A stretch of DNA of 20,333 nt from Sulfuritalea sp. (GCA_021738105.1 JAIPCS010000033.1:1-20333), one strand, 5' to 3'. Counted from the stretch's first letter, positions 1-7,956 are shown. The notes: generated from the sequence alone by a model not told the origin. Numbers and translations are program-made.

Positions 1-350
1 CAGGAGATGACCGACATGGATTGGTAATCCGCCGCAACAGGGGCAGTGCACCAGAGAATCCGAAGCCGATTCTGTCGGGATGCCGGTTTTCAGCCTATCA
101 GTACACCGGAAAATCCGAAGCCCCTTGAATGGCCGCAATGGCGAAAAAGTTCCAACGGCAGGTCCTGGCCGCACTGAGACATAGAGAGAGCGCTCATCGA
201 TGGCCGAATTGGCCGAACAACCGCCGTACCGCCAGCGCCGACTTTCAAATGCCGTGACCGAAAACCTGCTCCTGGCGGCCAGGCTCTGGAAACTTTTCCT
301 GCTCCGCACCCCCAACAAAGCGATCGTCACCTCAGCCCGCCTACCTGAAA
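1..350. other. Intergenic stretch without a supported gene
   Basis: No convincing coding region is visible here. Frame 1 reads a few codons into a TAA at 25-27, which could be the tail of an upstream gene but is too short to judge. An 11-nt direct repeat (AATCCGAAGCC) occurs near 57-67 and 111-121. A short tandem GGCCGAA lies at about 202-217. A copy of the window's dispersed repeat sits at 222-245. The stretch ends at the double-palindrome operator of the toxin-antitoxin pair. Confidence 0.5.
222..245 (+). repeat. Dispersed short repeat, copy 1
   Basis: This copy carries the full core GCCAGCGCCGACTTT preceded by CGCCGTACC. It is intergenic, upstream of the toxin-antitoxin module. It is close to identical to the copy at 7857-7880, which lies on the other strand. 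Confidence 0.8.
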
Positions 351-379
351 TGTGTCACAATATTGCCCGTTGTGACACA
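351..379. promoter_or_regulatory. Double-palindrome operator of the toxin-antitoxin operon
   Basis: TGTGTCACAA (351-360) and TTGTGACACA (370-379) form a perfect 10-bp inverted repeat with a 9-nt spacer. Each arm is itself an odd palindrome (TGTG-T-CACA and TGTG-A-CACA), so this reads as two dimer sites about 20 bp apart centre to centre, roughly two helical turns. The element ends 13 nt before the antitoxin ATG. Known Phd/YefM antitoxins repress their own operon through paired palindromes, so an autoregulatory operator is the natural inference. Confidence 0.7.
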
Positions 380-392
380 AGCAGAGCTAACC

Positions 393-629
393 ATGAAAAC
401 CATCACCATCCGCGAGGCGCGGGAGGGGCTTTCCCACCCCGAGCAGCTTTTCGCCGAAGATGACGAAGTCATCGTCACCCGGCGCGGCGAACCGGTGGCG
501 CGCATCCTGCCGATCAAGCCGGCAACAAAGCCGAAGATCCGGTCTTTGGCGGCGTTTCGCGCCAGCCAGGTGCCGCTTGACCCTCCGCTTTCCCAAACCA
601 TTGCCGAAGACCGGGAAGATCGCTGCTGA
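393..629 (+). CDS. Phd/YefM-type antitoxin
   Basis: This is a 78-residue protein beginning MKTITIREAREGL, with the continuation DDEVIVTRRGEPVARILPI. That is the usual N-terminal DNA-binding fold of Phd/YefM antitoxins: a short strand, a helix, then a 'V-T-R-x-G-x-P-V-A-x-I' strand pair. The C-terminus (about residues 45-78) is the likely toxin-neutralising tail. The ATG at 393 is chosen over an upstream TTG at 363, because the longer start would run through the operator and add non-family residues. The stop overlaps the toxin start by one base (TGATG), so the pair is probably translationally coupled. The role is to bind and silence the downstream PIN toxin and to repress the operon. The exact subfamily is not certain. 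Confidence 0.85.
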   Translation: MKTITIREAREGLSHPEQLFAEDDEVIVTRRGEPVARILPIKPATKPKIRSLAAFRASQVPLDPPLSQTIAEDREDRC

Positions 630-1054
630 TGATCTATGCTGATACCAGCGCGCTGGTAAAGCGTTATCTGGAAGAGCCCTTCAGCGCCGAGTTCGACGCG
701 CTGCTGCAGCAGGGGGCGATGGCCATCAGCCGCCTGACCGTCGTCGAGCTGCGCTGTGCACTGGCGCGCCGGCGCCGCAATCAGGAAATTGATGCCCTGC
801 GCGAGAACCGCATCAATGCGGAGCTTGCCTCCGACATCCAGAGTGGCGCCTTGCACCTGGGCAGTGTCGGCGATACCGACTTCACCGCTGCCTACCATCT
901 GATCGGCCGGCTCGCCGACATCCCCTTGCGATCCCTCGATGCCTTGCACCTGGCCGCCGCCGAACAGCTTGGCGCAAACGCCTTCGCCACCGCCGACAAG
1001 ACCCAGGCCGCTGCCGCCACGGCGCTCGGCTTCACTGTTCATCGTTTCTTCTGA
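629..1054 (+). CDS. VapC-type PIN-domain ribonuclease toxin
   Basis: This is a 141-residue PIN-domain protein, the usual length for VapC toxins. The acidic active-site residues are all visible: Asp5 in [13 protein letters not shown], Glu in the 'S-R-L-T-V-V-E-L' helix near residue 40, Asp in '[11 protein letters not shown]' near residue 104, and Asp in 'F-A-T-A-D-K-T-Q' near residue 122. PIN toxins are Mg-dependent ribonucleases; characterised VapCs often cut tRNAs or rRNA, but the target here cannot be read from sequence. The gene follows the antitoxin with a one-base overlap and ends 10 nt before the lysS ATG, so readthrough into lysS is likely. Confidence 0.88.
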   Translation: MIYADTSALVKRYLEEPFSAEFDALLQQGAMAISRLTVVELRCALARRRRNQEIDALRENRINAELASDIQSGALHLGSVGDTDFTAAYHLIGRLADIPLRSLDALHLAAAEQLGANAFATADKTQAAAATALGFTVHRFF

Positions 1055-1064
1055 GTCCATCATC

Positions 1065-2579
1065 ATGACCGATACCACCCAAACCACCCCCATCGACGAA
1101 AACCGCCTGATCGCCGAGCGCCGCGAAAAACTCGCCCAGTGGCGTGCCACCGGGAAGGCCTTCCCCAATGATTTCTCACGTGAGAATCTGGCCGGCCGGC
1201 TCGACGAACTCTATAGTGCCAAAACGCGCGAGGAACTCGAAGCCTCACCCATCGAAGTCAAGGTGGCAGGCCGCATCATGCTCAAGCGCGTGATGGGCAA
1301 AGCCAGCTTTGCCAGCATCCAGGACGTTTCCGGCCGACTCCAGGTTTTTGTCAGCAACGACATCACCGGCGAGGATACGCACAAGCAATTCAAGGGCTGG
1401 GATCTGGGTGACATCGTCGGCTGCGAAGGCTCGTTGTTCAAGACCAAGACCGGCGAACTGACCGTGCAATGCAGCAGCATTCGCCTGCTGACCAAGTCAC
1501 TGCGTCCTTTGCCCGAAAAGTTTCATGGCCTGACCGATGTCGAACAGAAATATCGCAGCCGCGAACTGGATCTGATTACCAACGAGCAGACACGGTTTAC
1601 CTTTGTCGCCCGCAGTCGGATGATTCAATCGATTCGTAACTACATGATGCATCACGGCTTCCTTGAAGTCGAAACACCGATGATGCATCCCATCCCTGGC
1701 GGCGCCACCGCCAAACCCTTCACCACGCACCACAATGCACTGGATATGGAACTGTTCCTGCGCATCGCGCCGGAGCTTTATTTGAAACGGCTGGTGGTTG
1801 GCGGCTTCGAGAAAGTCTTCGAGGTCAACCGCAATTTCCGCAACGAAGGACTCAGCCCGCGCCACAACCCCGAGTTCACCATGATGGAGTTCTACGAGGC
1901 CTATACCGATTACCGCCGCCTGATGGACTTTACCGAAGGTCTGCTGCGCCACTCGGCGCGTGAAGCGCTGGGCATGGAGGTATTTGAGTATCAGGGGCGT
2001 ACGCTGGATTTGTCCAAGCCGTTTGCACGCTTGACCATTGTCGGCGCCATTCATCACTACCACCCCGGCTACAGCTTCGAACAGCTCAACGACGTCGAAT
2101 GGCTGCGGCAAAAGCTCAAGGATTTGCGAGTCGACCTCAAGGCGCCGCATCTGGCCAACGCCGGCTTGGGCAGTCTGCAACTGGCGTTGTTCGAAGAAAC
2201 CACTGAGTCCGAACTTTGGGAACCGACTTACATCATCGACTACCCGGCAGAAGTTTCTCCCCTGGCACGCAGCAGCGACAGCAATCCGGAAATCACCGAG
2301 CGCTTCGAACTGTTTATTGTCGGTCGCGAGATCGCCAATGGTTTCTCCGAACTCAATGATCCGGAAGACCAGGCGGCTCGCTTCATGCAGCAAGCCAAAG
2401 CCAAGGAAGCCGGTGACGAGGAGGCCATGTATTTCGACGCCGACTATATTCGCGCCCTGGAGTACGGCCTGCCGCCCACGGGTGGTTGCGGTATCGGCAT
2501 TGATCGCCTGGTCATGCTGCTGACCAACTCGGCCTCGATCCGCGATGTAATTCTGTTCCCGCAAATGCGGCCGGAATAA
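1065..2579 (+). CDS. lysS: Lysyl-tRNA synthetase, class II
   Basis: This 504-residue protein charges tRNA-Lys with lysine in the cytoplasm. An N-terminal OB-fold anticodon-binding domain (about residues 60-165) is followed by the class II catalytic core. Motif 1 is around 'F-L-E-V-E-T-P-M-M', motif 2 is '[18 protein letters not shown]' near residue 260, and motif 3 is 'G-C-G-I-G-I-D-R-L' near residue 474. The length fits bacterial LysS. The frame is open upstream to 939, but the ATG at 1065 gives the normal N-terminus; the longer reading is only the shadow of the toxin gene. No strong Shine-Dalgarno precedes it, which suggests coupling to vapC translation. The stop overlaps the mnmC start (TAATG). 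Confidence 0.97.
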   Translation: MTDTTQTTPIDENRLIAERREKLAQWRATGKAFPNDFSRENLAGRLDELYSAKTREELEASPIEVKVAGRIMLKRVMGKASFASIQDVSGRLQVFVSNDITGEDTHKQFKGWDLGDIVGCEGSLFKTKTGELTVQCSSIRLLTKSLRPLPEKFHGLTDVEQKYRSRELDLITNEQTRFTFVARSRMIQSIRNYMMHHGFLEVETPMMHPIPGGATAKPFTTHHNALDMELFLRIAPELYLKRLVVGGFEKVFEVNRNFRNEGLSPRHNPEFTMMEFYEAYTDYRRLMDFTEGLLRHSAREALGMEVFEYQGRTLDLSKPFARLTIVGAIHHYHPGYSFEQLNDVEWLRQKLKDLRVDLKAPHLANAGLGSLQLALFEETTESELWEPTYIIDYPAEVSPLARSSDSNPEITERFELFIVGREIANGFSELNDPEDQAARFMQQAKAKEAGDEEAMYFDADYIRALEYGLPPTGGCGIGIDRLVMLLTNSASIRDVILFPQMRPE

Positions 2580-4507
2580 TGTATTTGCCGCTGGTTCCCG
2601 CCGAACCGGCGGTAGCCGGTGATGGCACACCGTTCTCAACGTTTTACGACGATGTTTATCACGCAGCTCACGGCGCGATAGAGCAGGCGCGCCACGTCTT
2701 TCTTGCGGGCAACAATCTGCCAGCACGCTGGATCGGGTCTGACAATTTTGTTGTTTTCGAGACCGGCTTTGGCCTTGGGCTGAATTTTCTCGCGACCTGG
2801 CAGGCCTGGCGCGAAGCGAGGACTGGTGGCCGGTTGCATTTTGTCTCGGCGGAAAAACATCCCTTTCGTCGCGACGATCTTGCCAAGCTGCTCTTGCCCT
2901 ATCCCGAACTGACATCCTTCGCCGAAGCGCTATTGCAGAAGTGGCCACCGCTGATATCCGGATTCCATCGCCTGCATTTCGAGGATGACCGGCTCACACT
3001 GACGCTCTTGTTCGGCGACGCGCAGGCTCTGCTGCCGCAGCTCGCCACCCGCATCGACGCCGTCTATCTCGACGGGTTTACGCCCTCAAAAAATCCCGAG
3101 CTGTGGTCACCGGCCCTGCTCACCGCGATCACCCGTCTTTGCCGCGCCGATGCGACATTGGCAACCTGGAGTGTGGCCGGGGAACTGCGCCGCACATTGG
3201 AACAAGCCGGCTGGATCCTGCAACGGCTTCCCGGCTTCGCCAGCAAACGGGAAATGCTCGCAGCGACACGCAGGGATGCCGTATCACCATCGCCGACTTT
3301 TGGGCCGTCGTCGCAAATCAATAGGTGCCACGCCATCGTTATCGGTGCCGGACTCGCGGGCACCGCAATCAGCGAGCGGCTGGCCAGTCGAGGCTGGCGG
3401 ATAGATCTCTTCGAACGCCATGCCGCCCCTGCACAGGAAGCCTCGGGCAATCCGGCAGGAATTCTGTTGCCCCATCTGGCCAAAGACGATGCTTTCGCGG
3501 CACGACTCTCACGCGCCTGCTACCTGTATGCCTTGCGCCAGTTTGGCGACCTTGCCGGCGTTCGCTGGTCGCCCTGCGGCGTGCTGCAGGTAGCGCGCGA
3601 TTCAGCACACGAAGCCTTGCAACGCGCTACGGTGCTGCAACTCAAGCTGCCCACAGACTTCCTCTCGTTTCTGGAAAAAGATGAGGCTTCCGCCCTGGTC
3701 GGATGGCCGGTGGTTCACGGCGGCTGGTGGTTTCCAGGCGGCGGCTGGGCCAGTCCGGGCAGTGTCTGCAATGCCCTGCTGTCTGCCGGCGACAATCTTA
3801 TCCAGACGCATTTTGGTACTGACGTGTCCTCATTGCGGCAAACGGCAGATGGCTGGCAGGTATTCGATGCCGATGGCAACGCTCTGGCCAGCGCGCCCCA
3901 TGTCATTCTCGCCAACGCCTGCGACGCCAACCGTCTGCTACCCATGGACCTGCCCTTGATGCCGATTCGCGGTCAAATCAGCTGCCTGCCGAAGGATGTG
4001 GCCAAAAACATCAGTGCATCGCTGCGCCACGTGATTTGCCGCTCGGGTTACCTCACACCTCCGCGAGCGGGCGTTGTCAGTGTCGGCGCCAGCTTCGATC
4101 GCGAAGATACCGATTTGAGGATGCGAGCCATTGACCATGTCGGCAACATGCAGCGCCTTGACGAGCTGTTGCCGGGCACCGCACTTGGCATCGATCCCAC
4201 GCGTCTCGGTGGCCGCGTCGGGCTGCGCGCAGCCGCTCCGGATCGACTGCCGCTGATCGGAATGCTCCCCGACACGTCGGCGAGTGCTGGACCCGCCGCT
4301 AACCTTGATAATTTGCCGCGTCTGAACGGTCTGCACGCACTGCTCGGACTTTCTGCGCGCGGTCTGGTCTGGGCACCCATGGCAGCTGAGCTGCTCGCCA
4401 GCCAACTGCATGGCGATCCGTTACCGATCGAACGCGAGCTGGCCATGGCGGTCGATCCCGCCCGGTTTCATCTGCGCGCCCTGCGCCGCGGAACAGAGAC
4501 TTTGTAA
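2579..4507 (+). CDS. mnmC: tRNA mnm5s2U34 biosynthesis bifunctional protein MnmC
   Basis: This 642-residue two-domain enzyme carries out the last two steps of the mnm5(s2)U34 wobble modification in tRNAs such as tRNA-Lys. The C-terminal FAD domain removes the carboxymethyl group and the N-terminal domain methylates with SAM. The N-terminal methyltransferase shows 'F-E-T-G-F-G-L-G-L-N-F' near residues 59-70 and 'Y-L-D-G-F-T-P-S-K-N-P-E-L-W' near 164. The FAD/NAD fold starts with 'V-I-G-A-G-L-A-G' near 255. The length is close to E. coli MnmC (about 668). The gene overlaps lysS by one base. Its inter-domain linker (about residues 233-241) carries an in-frame copy of the dispersed repeat found elsewhere in the window. 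Confidence 0.95.
   Translation: MYLPLVPAEPAVAGDGTPFSTFYDDVYHAAHGAIEQARHVFLAGNNLPARWIGSDNFVVFETGFGLGLNFLATWQAWREARTGGRLHFVSAEKHPFRRDDLAKLLLPYPELTSFAEALLQKWPPLISGFHRLHFEDDRLTLTLLFGDAQALLPQLATRIDAVYLDGFTPSKNPELWSPALLTAITRLCRADATLATWSVAGELRRTLEQAGWILQRLPGFASKREMLAATRRDAVSPSPTFGPSSQINRCHAIVIGAGLAGTAISERLASRGWRIDLFERHAAPAQEASGNPAGILLPHLAKDDAFAARLSRACYLYALRQFGDLAGVRWSPCGVLQVARDSAHEALQRATVLQLKLPTDFLSFLEKDEASALVGWPVVHGGWWFPGGGWASPGSVCNALLSAGDNLIQTHFGTDVSSLRQTADGWQVFDADGNALASAPHVILANACDANRLLPMDLPLMPIRGQISCLPKDVAKNISASLRHVICRSGYLTPPRAGVVSVGASFDREDTDLRMRAIDHVGNMQRLDELLPGTALGIDPTRLGGRVGLRAAAPDRLPLIGMLPDTSASAGPAANLDNLPRLNGLHALLGLSARGLVWAPMAAELLASQLHGDPLPIERELAMAVDPARFHLRALRRGTETL
3278..3301 (+). repeat. 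Dispersed short repeat, in-frame copy inside mnmC
   Basis: This is the repeat variant GCCGTATCACCATCG followed by CCGACTTTT, embedded in the mnmC linker and read as A-V-S-P-S-P-T-F. It falls between the methyltransferase and FAD domains, where an insertion would be tolerated. It shares the TATCACCA variant with the other in-gene copy at 4909-4932. Confidence 0.75.
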
Positions 4508-4593
4508 CAGATGTAACAGCTGATTGCGCCTGCCCCATACCACCCCGGTGGCAAGTTAATGTACTCACATTCTTTACACACAAGGAGTACATC

Positions 4594-5322
4594 ATGGAAG
4601 CAAGCCAGATCAACCCGACATCTACACCGCATACCCATCCGCTGCTGCTGGTAGCGGCTGCTTCAGTAATCATACTCAGCCTGGCTGGCGTCGCCGCCCT
4701 TGCCGGCTGGTTGCCCGGACCCGGCAACAGCAACACCAGCCCGCAAACAGTGGCGTTGGCCGCACCACCACTTCCAGCTGCAGCAGCGGTAGCCGCGCAG
4801 CCGCCGATTACTGTGCCTCAGAAAAAGGCGCAACCGGCCTCCAAGCCGAGTAAGCGCGAGGCGGTAAGCGCCCAACGAGCGGCACCCGAGCCGCGGACAC
4901 CCCCCAGCGCCGTATCACCAGCGCCGACTTTTGTGGCTTCGCTCCCCGCGCCGCCAATCTGTCGCGAATGCGGCGTGGTCGAAACGGTAAATGAAGTGGC
5001 TATCGAACCCAAGGGCAGTGGTGGTGGCGCGGTTGCCGGCGGTGTGGTTGGCGGCATACTGGGCAACCAGATTGGCAAGGGTGCCACACGTGATATCGCC
5101 ACAATTATTGGAGCTGTCGGTGGCGCCTTCGCCGGCAATCACATCGAGAAATCAAGCAAGGAAAGCAAGCGCTACGATGTAATCGTCCGCTTCGAGGATG
5201 GCAGCACCCAAACGTTCAGCAGTGAATCGCGGCCGGTATGGCTAAGCGGCGACCGCGTTCGACTTCAGAACGGCCTGCTGACCAATGCCGGCGGCAGTTC
5301 CGGCAGCAATGTCGCAATCTGA
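4594..5322 (+). CDS. Glycine-zipper 2TM-domain membrane protein
   Basis: This 242-residue envelope protein has an N-terminal hydrophobic segment (about residues 17-40) without a lipobox, then a long Ala/Pro/Lys-rich linker (about 45-120). A Cys pair follows (C123, C126 in 'C-R-E-C-G-V-V'), then a glycine-zipper segment (about 142-182, repeated G-x-x-x-G including 'G-G-V-V-G-G-I-L-G-N-Q-I-G-K-G'). A short C-terminal beta domain ends the protein. This layout matches the glycine-zipper / SlyB-like / Rickettsia 17-kDa antigen group, thought to act at the cell envelope. An AAGGAG ribosome site lies 6 nt before the ATG. The linker contains an in-frame copy of the dispersed repeat (residues 105-113). 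The last 58 bp overlap, tail to tail, the M48-like gene. The precise function is unknown. Confidence 0.8.
   Translation: MEASQINPTSTPHTHPLLLVAAASVIILSLAGVAALAGWLPGPGNSNTSPQTVALAAPPLPAAAAVAAQPPITVPQKKAQPASKPSKREAVSAQRAAPEPRTPPSAVSPAPTFVASLPAPPICRECGVVETVNEVAIEPKGSGGGAVAGGVVGGILGNQIGKGATRDIATIIGAVGGAFAGNHIEKSSKESKRYDVIVRFEDGSTQTFSSESRPVWLSGDRVRLQNGLLTNAGGSSGSNVAI
4909..4932 (+). repeat. Dispersed short repeat, in-frame copy inside the glycine-zipper gene
   Basis: The sequence GCCGTATCACCAGCG followed by CCGACTTTT is read as A-V-S-P-A-P-T-F in the Pro/Ala linker. It is in the same frame as, and differs at one base from, the mnmC copy at 3278-3301. Confidence 0.8.
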
Positions 5323-6182
5323 ACCACCGGCTCGGACACAAGTTCTTCATACTGTCTTGGACCTTGCATGGCACTGGCAACTCGCATGCTCGATTCGCGC
5401 AGTTCTTCGGTCCATTCAGGTTCTTCGGCCGCTGCGGGGGGCAACGCTTCGAGTTGATCGGTCAATTCCCGAGCATTCCAGCCAGCGGCGGCCAACAAGG
5501 CCATGGCCATGGATTCCGCCTCCTGAACCTGCTGCGGACGCTCGCTGGCGCGCAAAACGCGGGCTCCGGCAAACGACGCGGCAGAAGTCACTGCTGTAGT
5601 CGTCAAGGCTGAACTGGCGGCGCTCGTTGCGGCACTGCCGCTTACTGCCGCGGCGCCACGTACGATATTCAGTGCAGGAAACAGAATCTGGGTCGCGATG
5701 GCGACCAGAATACTGGTGGTGACATTCTCATCGTGATGCCCGGCGATCACATGGCTCATTTCCCGCGCCAGCACAAACGCCAGAGTGGCATCGTCCGGAT
5801 TCAGATGCCGAAGTCCGCGAAACACCACCACCGTTCCTCCGGCGCTGGAAGCCGACCCTGCCTCTGCCTTGTCCGCGACGATGAAATCAAAACGCGGAAA
5901 ACGTGAAATCAAATCCGGATACTGACGATAGGCTGCATCGGCAAGCCGCTTTCCCAGCACGAGAACTTGCTGATCAAATGCGCGATCATCAACACAATCC
6001 ACGTCACTGCAAGAGGGCGCATCCTCGGCCGTTACCAACTGCAAGCGCATGTCGAGCTCAGAATAGACTGCGCTGAACCCCTGCAAGGCCGACGGCGCAA
6101 CGAATTGCGACCGCCCTTCGGGCGAAGTCGCGCACGCGGTCATCAAAAAAGCCAGCAGCAGGGGCAGCAGAAAAGTCGGCAT
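5265..6182 (-). CDS. M48-like (Oma1/YcaL-type) lipoprotein with degenerate zinc motif
   Basis: This 305-residue predicted lipoprotein starts with signal peptide MPTFLLPLLLAFLMTAC, lipidated Cys17. The ATG at 6182 is preferred to a TTG at 6218 because it gives a clean signal peptide with a GGAAAG-like ribosome site. The middle resembles M48 metallopeptidases: 'L-A-F-V-L-A-R-E-M-S-H-V-I-A-G-H-H' aligns with the usual H-E-x-x-H helix, and 'E-A-E-S-M-A-M-A-L-L-A-A-A-G-W-N' with the downstream E-A-D helix. The first zinc-binding His is Arg140 (codon CGG), so normal zinc-peptidase activity is doubtful unless the nearby His149/His150 substitute. A hydrophobic, Ala-rich segment follows (about 155-205). 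It lies 42 nt downstream of gltX on the same strand and overlaps the convergent glycine-zipper gene. Confidence 0.72.
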   Translation of the reverse strand: MPTFLLPLLLAFLMTACATSPEGRSQFVAPSALQGFSAVYSELDMRLQLVTAEDAPSCSDVDCVDDRAFDQQVLVLGKRLADAAYRQYPDLISRFPRFDFIVADKAEAGSASSAGGTVVVFRGLRHLNPDDATLAFVLAREMSHVIAGHHDENVTTSILVAIATQILFPALNIVRGAAAVSGSAATSAASSALTTTAVTSAASFAGARVLRASERPQQVQEAESMAMALLAAAGWNARELTDQLEALPPAAAEEPEWTEELRESSMRVASAMQGPRQYEELVSEPVVQIATLLPELPPALVSRPF

Positions 6183-6224
6183 GGACGCCACTTTCCGCTC
6201 TCGGCGGAAGCTTGTCAAGCCGCG

Positions 6225-7622
6225 TCAGTCGGGCAATACGGAAGACAAACGAGCCAGCACGCGCTCGCGTCCCATGATTTCGAGCACGGCGTCGATCGAA
6301 GGCGATTGCGGCAACCCCAGCAAGGCCACGCGCAGTGGCATCGCCAGTTGCGGCATTTTCAGGCCGACATCGGCAGCGGCCTGCTTGACGGCGGGCCCCA
6401 GTTCGGCTGCCGCCCAAGCGCAATCCGACAAGCGCGCGCGCAACTGCACGAGCCCCTGAAGCGCTGCCTGCGTCAAATACTGCGCCCTCAGCTCGGCCGA
6501 AATAGTCGGCTCGACAAAGAACGGATGCACCGCGTCGGCAAGTTCGTTCAGGTTGCCGGCGCGCTCGCGATACAGCACTGCCAGGCTTGCCACGTCCGGG
6601 CCGCCGGCGACATCCACGCCCTGTCGGGCCAGCCGGCGCGTCACCTCGCCGGCAAGCCGTTGCGGATCGGCCAGCTTGAGATAGTGGGCGTTGAGCCAGT
6701 TCAGCTTCGAGGTGTTGAACTGCGCGGCGGACGCCGTGATGTGATCGAGATCGAACCACTTCACAAATTGCTCCATGCTGAACACTTCCTCGTCGCCATG
6801 CGACCAGCCCAGCCGCGCCAGATAGTTCAGCACCGCTTCGGGCAGGTAACCGTCGTCGTCGTACTGCATTACCGAAACCGCACCGTGGCGTTTCGACAGC
6901 TTCTGGCCGTCGTCGCCGAGGATCATCGACACGTGCGCGTACTGCGGCACCGGCGCGCCGAGCGCCTGCAGCAGGTTGATCTGGCGCGGCGTGTTGTTCA
7001 CATGGTCGTCGCCGCGAATCACATGCGTGATATTCATGTCGCGATCATCGACCACGACGCAAAAGTTGTAGGTCGGCGTGCCGTCGGCACGGGCAATGAT
7101 GAAATCGTCCAGTTCGCTGTTGGCGATTTCGATGCGCCCTTTGACCTGGTCGTCCCAGGCCACCACGCCCTCCACCGGATTGCAGAAACGAACCACCGGC
7201 AGGACGCCGGCCGGCGTCGCGGGCAGCGATTTGCCCGGCTCCGGCCGCCAGCGGCCGTCATAACGGGGCTTTTCCTTGCGGGCTTCCTGCCCGGCGCGCA
7301 GCGCATCGAGTTCTTCTCTCGACATGTAGCAGTAATAGGCGGTGCCTGCGGCCAGCATTTCGGCGATCACCTCCTTGTAGCGACCCATGCGCTGCATCTG
7401 GTAGTAGGGGCCTTCGTCGGGCGACAGGCCCAGCCACTGCATGCCGTCAAGAATCGCCTGCACTGCCTCCGGCGTCGAGCGCTCGACGTCCGTATCCTCG
7501 ATACGCAGGATGAATGTGCCGCCGTGGCGACGGGCAAACGCCCAGGCAAACAGCGCCGTGCGGGCGCCGCCAATGTGAAGGAATCCTGTGGGGCTGGGAG
7601 CGAAACGGGTACGTACGGTCAT
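6225..7622 (-). CDS. gltX: Glutamyl-tRNA synthetase
   Basis: This 465-residue class I synthetase joins glutamate to tRNA-Glu. The signature '[12 protein letters not shown]' is at residues 9-20 (HIGH-type, H16). The second ATP-binding motif is 'K-L-S-K-R-H-G-A' at 241-248 (KMSKS-type). The glutamate-binding and '[11 protein letters not shown]' elements lie near 204-214, and the C-terminal helical part binds the anticodon. The length is normal for bacterial GltX. Start ATG is at 7622, on the minus strand. The tRNA-Val gene lies upstream in the opposite direction. The M48-like lipoprotein follows at 42 nt and is probably cotranscribed. Confidence 0.97.
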   Translation of the reverse strand: MTVRTRFAPSPTGFLHIGGARTALFAWAFARRHGGTFILRIEDTDVERSTPEAVQAILDGMQWLGLSPDEGPYYQMQRMGRYKEVIAEMLAAGTAYYCYMSREELDALRAGQEARKEKPRYDGRWRPEPGKSLPATPAGVLPVVRFCNPVEGVVAWDDQVKGRIEIANSELDDFIIARADGTPTYNFCVVVDDRDMNITHVIRGDDHVNNTPRQINLLQALGAPVPQYAHVSMILGDDGQKLSKRHGAVSVMQYDDDGYLPEAVLNYLARLGWSHGDEEVFSMEQFVKWFDLDHITASAAQFNTSKLNWLNAHYLKLADPQRLAGEVTRRLARQGVDVAGGPDVASLAVLYRERAGNLNELADAVHPFFVEPTISAELRAQYLTQAALQGLVQLRARLSDCAWAAAELGPAVKQAAADVGLKMPQLAMPLRVALLGLPQSPSIDAVLEIMGRERVLARLSSVLPD

Positions 7623-7675
7623 GGGGAATCAAGCCTGAAAACGAGCGCCCAATTTTACGCCAGCCCCCGGCCCGA

Positions 7676-7705
7676 TTGACCGGCGACCGGGCTTTATGGT
7701 TAAAT
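7676..7705 (+). promoter_or_regulatory. Predicted tRNA-Val promoter
   Basis: TTGACC (7676-7681) and TTAAAT (7700-7705) are spaced 18 nt apart. They are followed by a GC-rich discriminator (GCGCG), 15 nt before the mature tRNA end. A GC-rich discriminator is typical of stable-RNA promoters under stringent control. Confidence 0.55.
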
Positions 7706-7720
7706 GCGCGCCTTCTTCGC

Positions 7721-7795
7721 GGGCGGTTAACTCAGCGGTAGAGTGCCACCTTCACACGGTGGAAGCCACTGGTTCGATCCCAGTACCGCCCACCA
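7721..7795 (+). tRNA. tRNA-Val (anticodon CAC)
   Basis: The acceptor stem GGGCGGT (7721-7727) pairs with ACCGCCC (7785-7791), followed by A and an encoded CCA. The D-arm contains CAGCGGTAGAG. The anticodon stem CCACC/GGTGG closes a 7-nt loop TTCACAC, giving anticodon CAC, which reads the Val codon GUG. The T-arm shows GGTTCGATCC. The total is 75 nt with CCA. The gene sits just upstream of the unusual multi-domain gene. Confidence 0.95.
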
Positions 7796-7800
7796 AACAC

Positions 7801-7833
7801 AAGGGGGTCAGACCAAAGTCTGGTCCCCTTTTT
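7801..7833 (+). terminator. Rho-independent terminator after tRNA-Val
   Basis: AAGGGGGTCAGAC (7801-7813) pairs with GTCTGGTCCCCTT (7818-7830), with two G-T wobbles and a 4-nt CAAA loop, running into a T tract to 7833. It starts 5 nt after the tRNA CCA end. Confidence 0.85.
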
Positions 7834-7856
7834 GTTTGTGCCGATTCACGGATTCG

Positions 7857-7880
7857 AAAGTCGGCGCTGGCGGTACGGCG
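7857..7880 (-). repeat. Dispersed short repeat, minus-strand copy
   Basis: Read on the minus strand, this is CGCCGTACC followed by GCCAGCGCCGACTTT, identical over this span to copy 1 at 222-245. It lies between the tRNA-Val terminator and the helicase fusion gene. Confidence 0.82.
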
Positions 7881-7956
7881 ACTTGCTGAATCCAAGCAAT
7901 GGCGTCGCACTAACCCAATGCTTCGTCTATTAGAGGCTCGCAAAAGGGAAACCTGG

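Noticed and set aside
1..27. Tail of an upstream gene ending at TAA 25-27
   Set aside because: Only eight codons are visible and no family can be recognised.
129..257. 42-residue plus-strand open frame
   Set aside because: It runs through the dispersed repeat and has no family character or ribosome site.
341..1168. 275-residue minus-strand frame opposite the toxin-antitoxin genes
   Set aside because: It is a shadow of the well-supported plus-strand pair in GC-rich DNA and has no protein family signal.
1497..2948. 483-residue minus-strand frame opposite lysS
   Set aside because: It is a long antisense shadow of a certain lysS and mnmC, with no recognisable domains.
4540..4551. CCACC-CC-GGTGG as a terminator after mnmC
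   Set aside because: The loop is too small and no T tract follows.
5967..7679. 570-residue plus-strand frame opposite gltX
   Set aside because: It is a His/Arg-rich antisense shadow of gltX, typical of GC-rich coding DNA.
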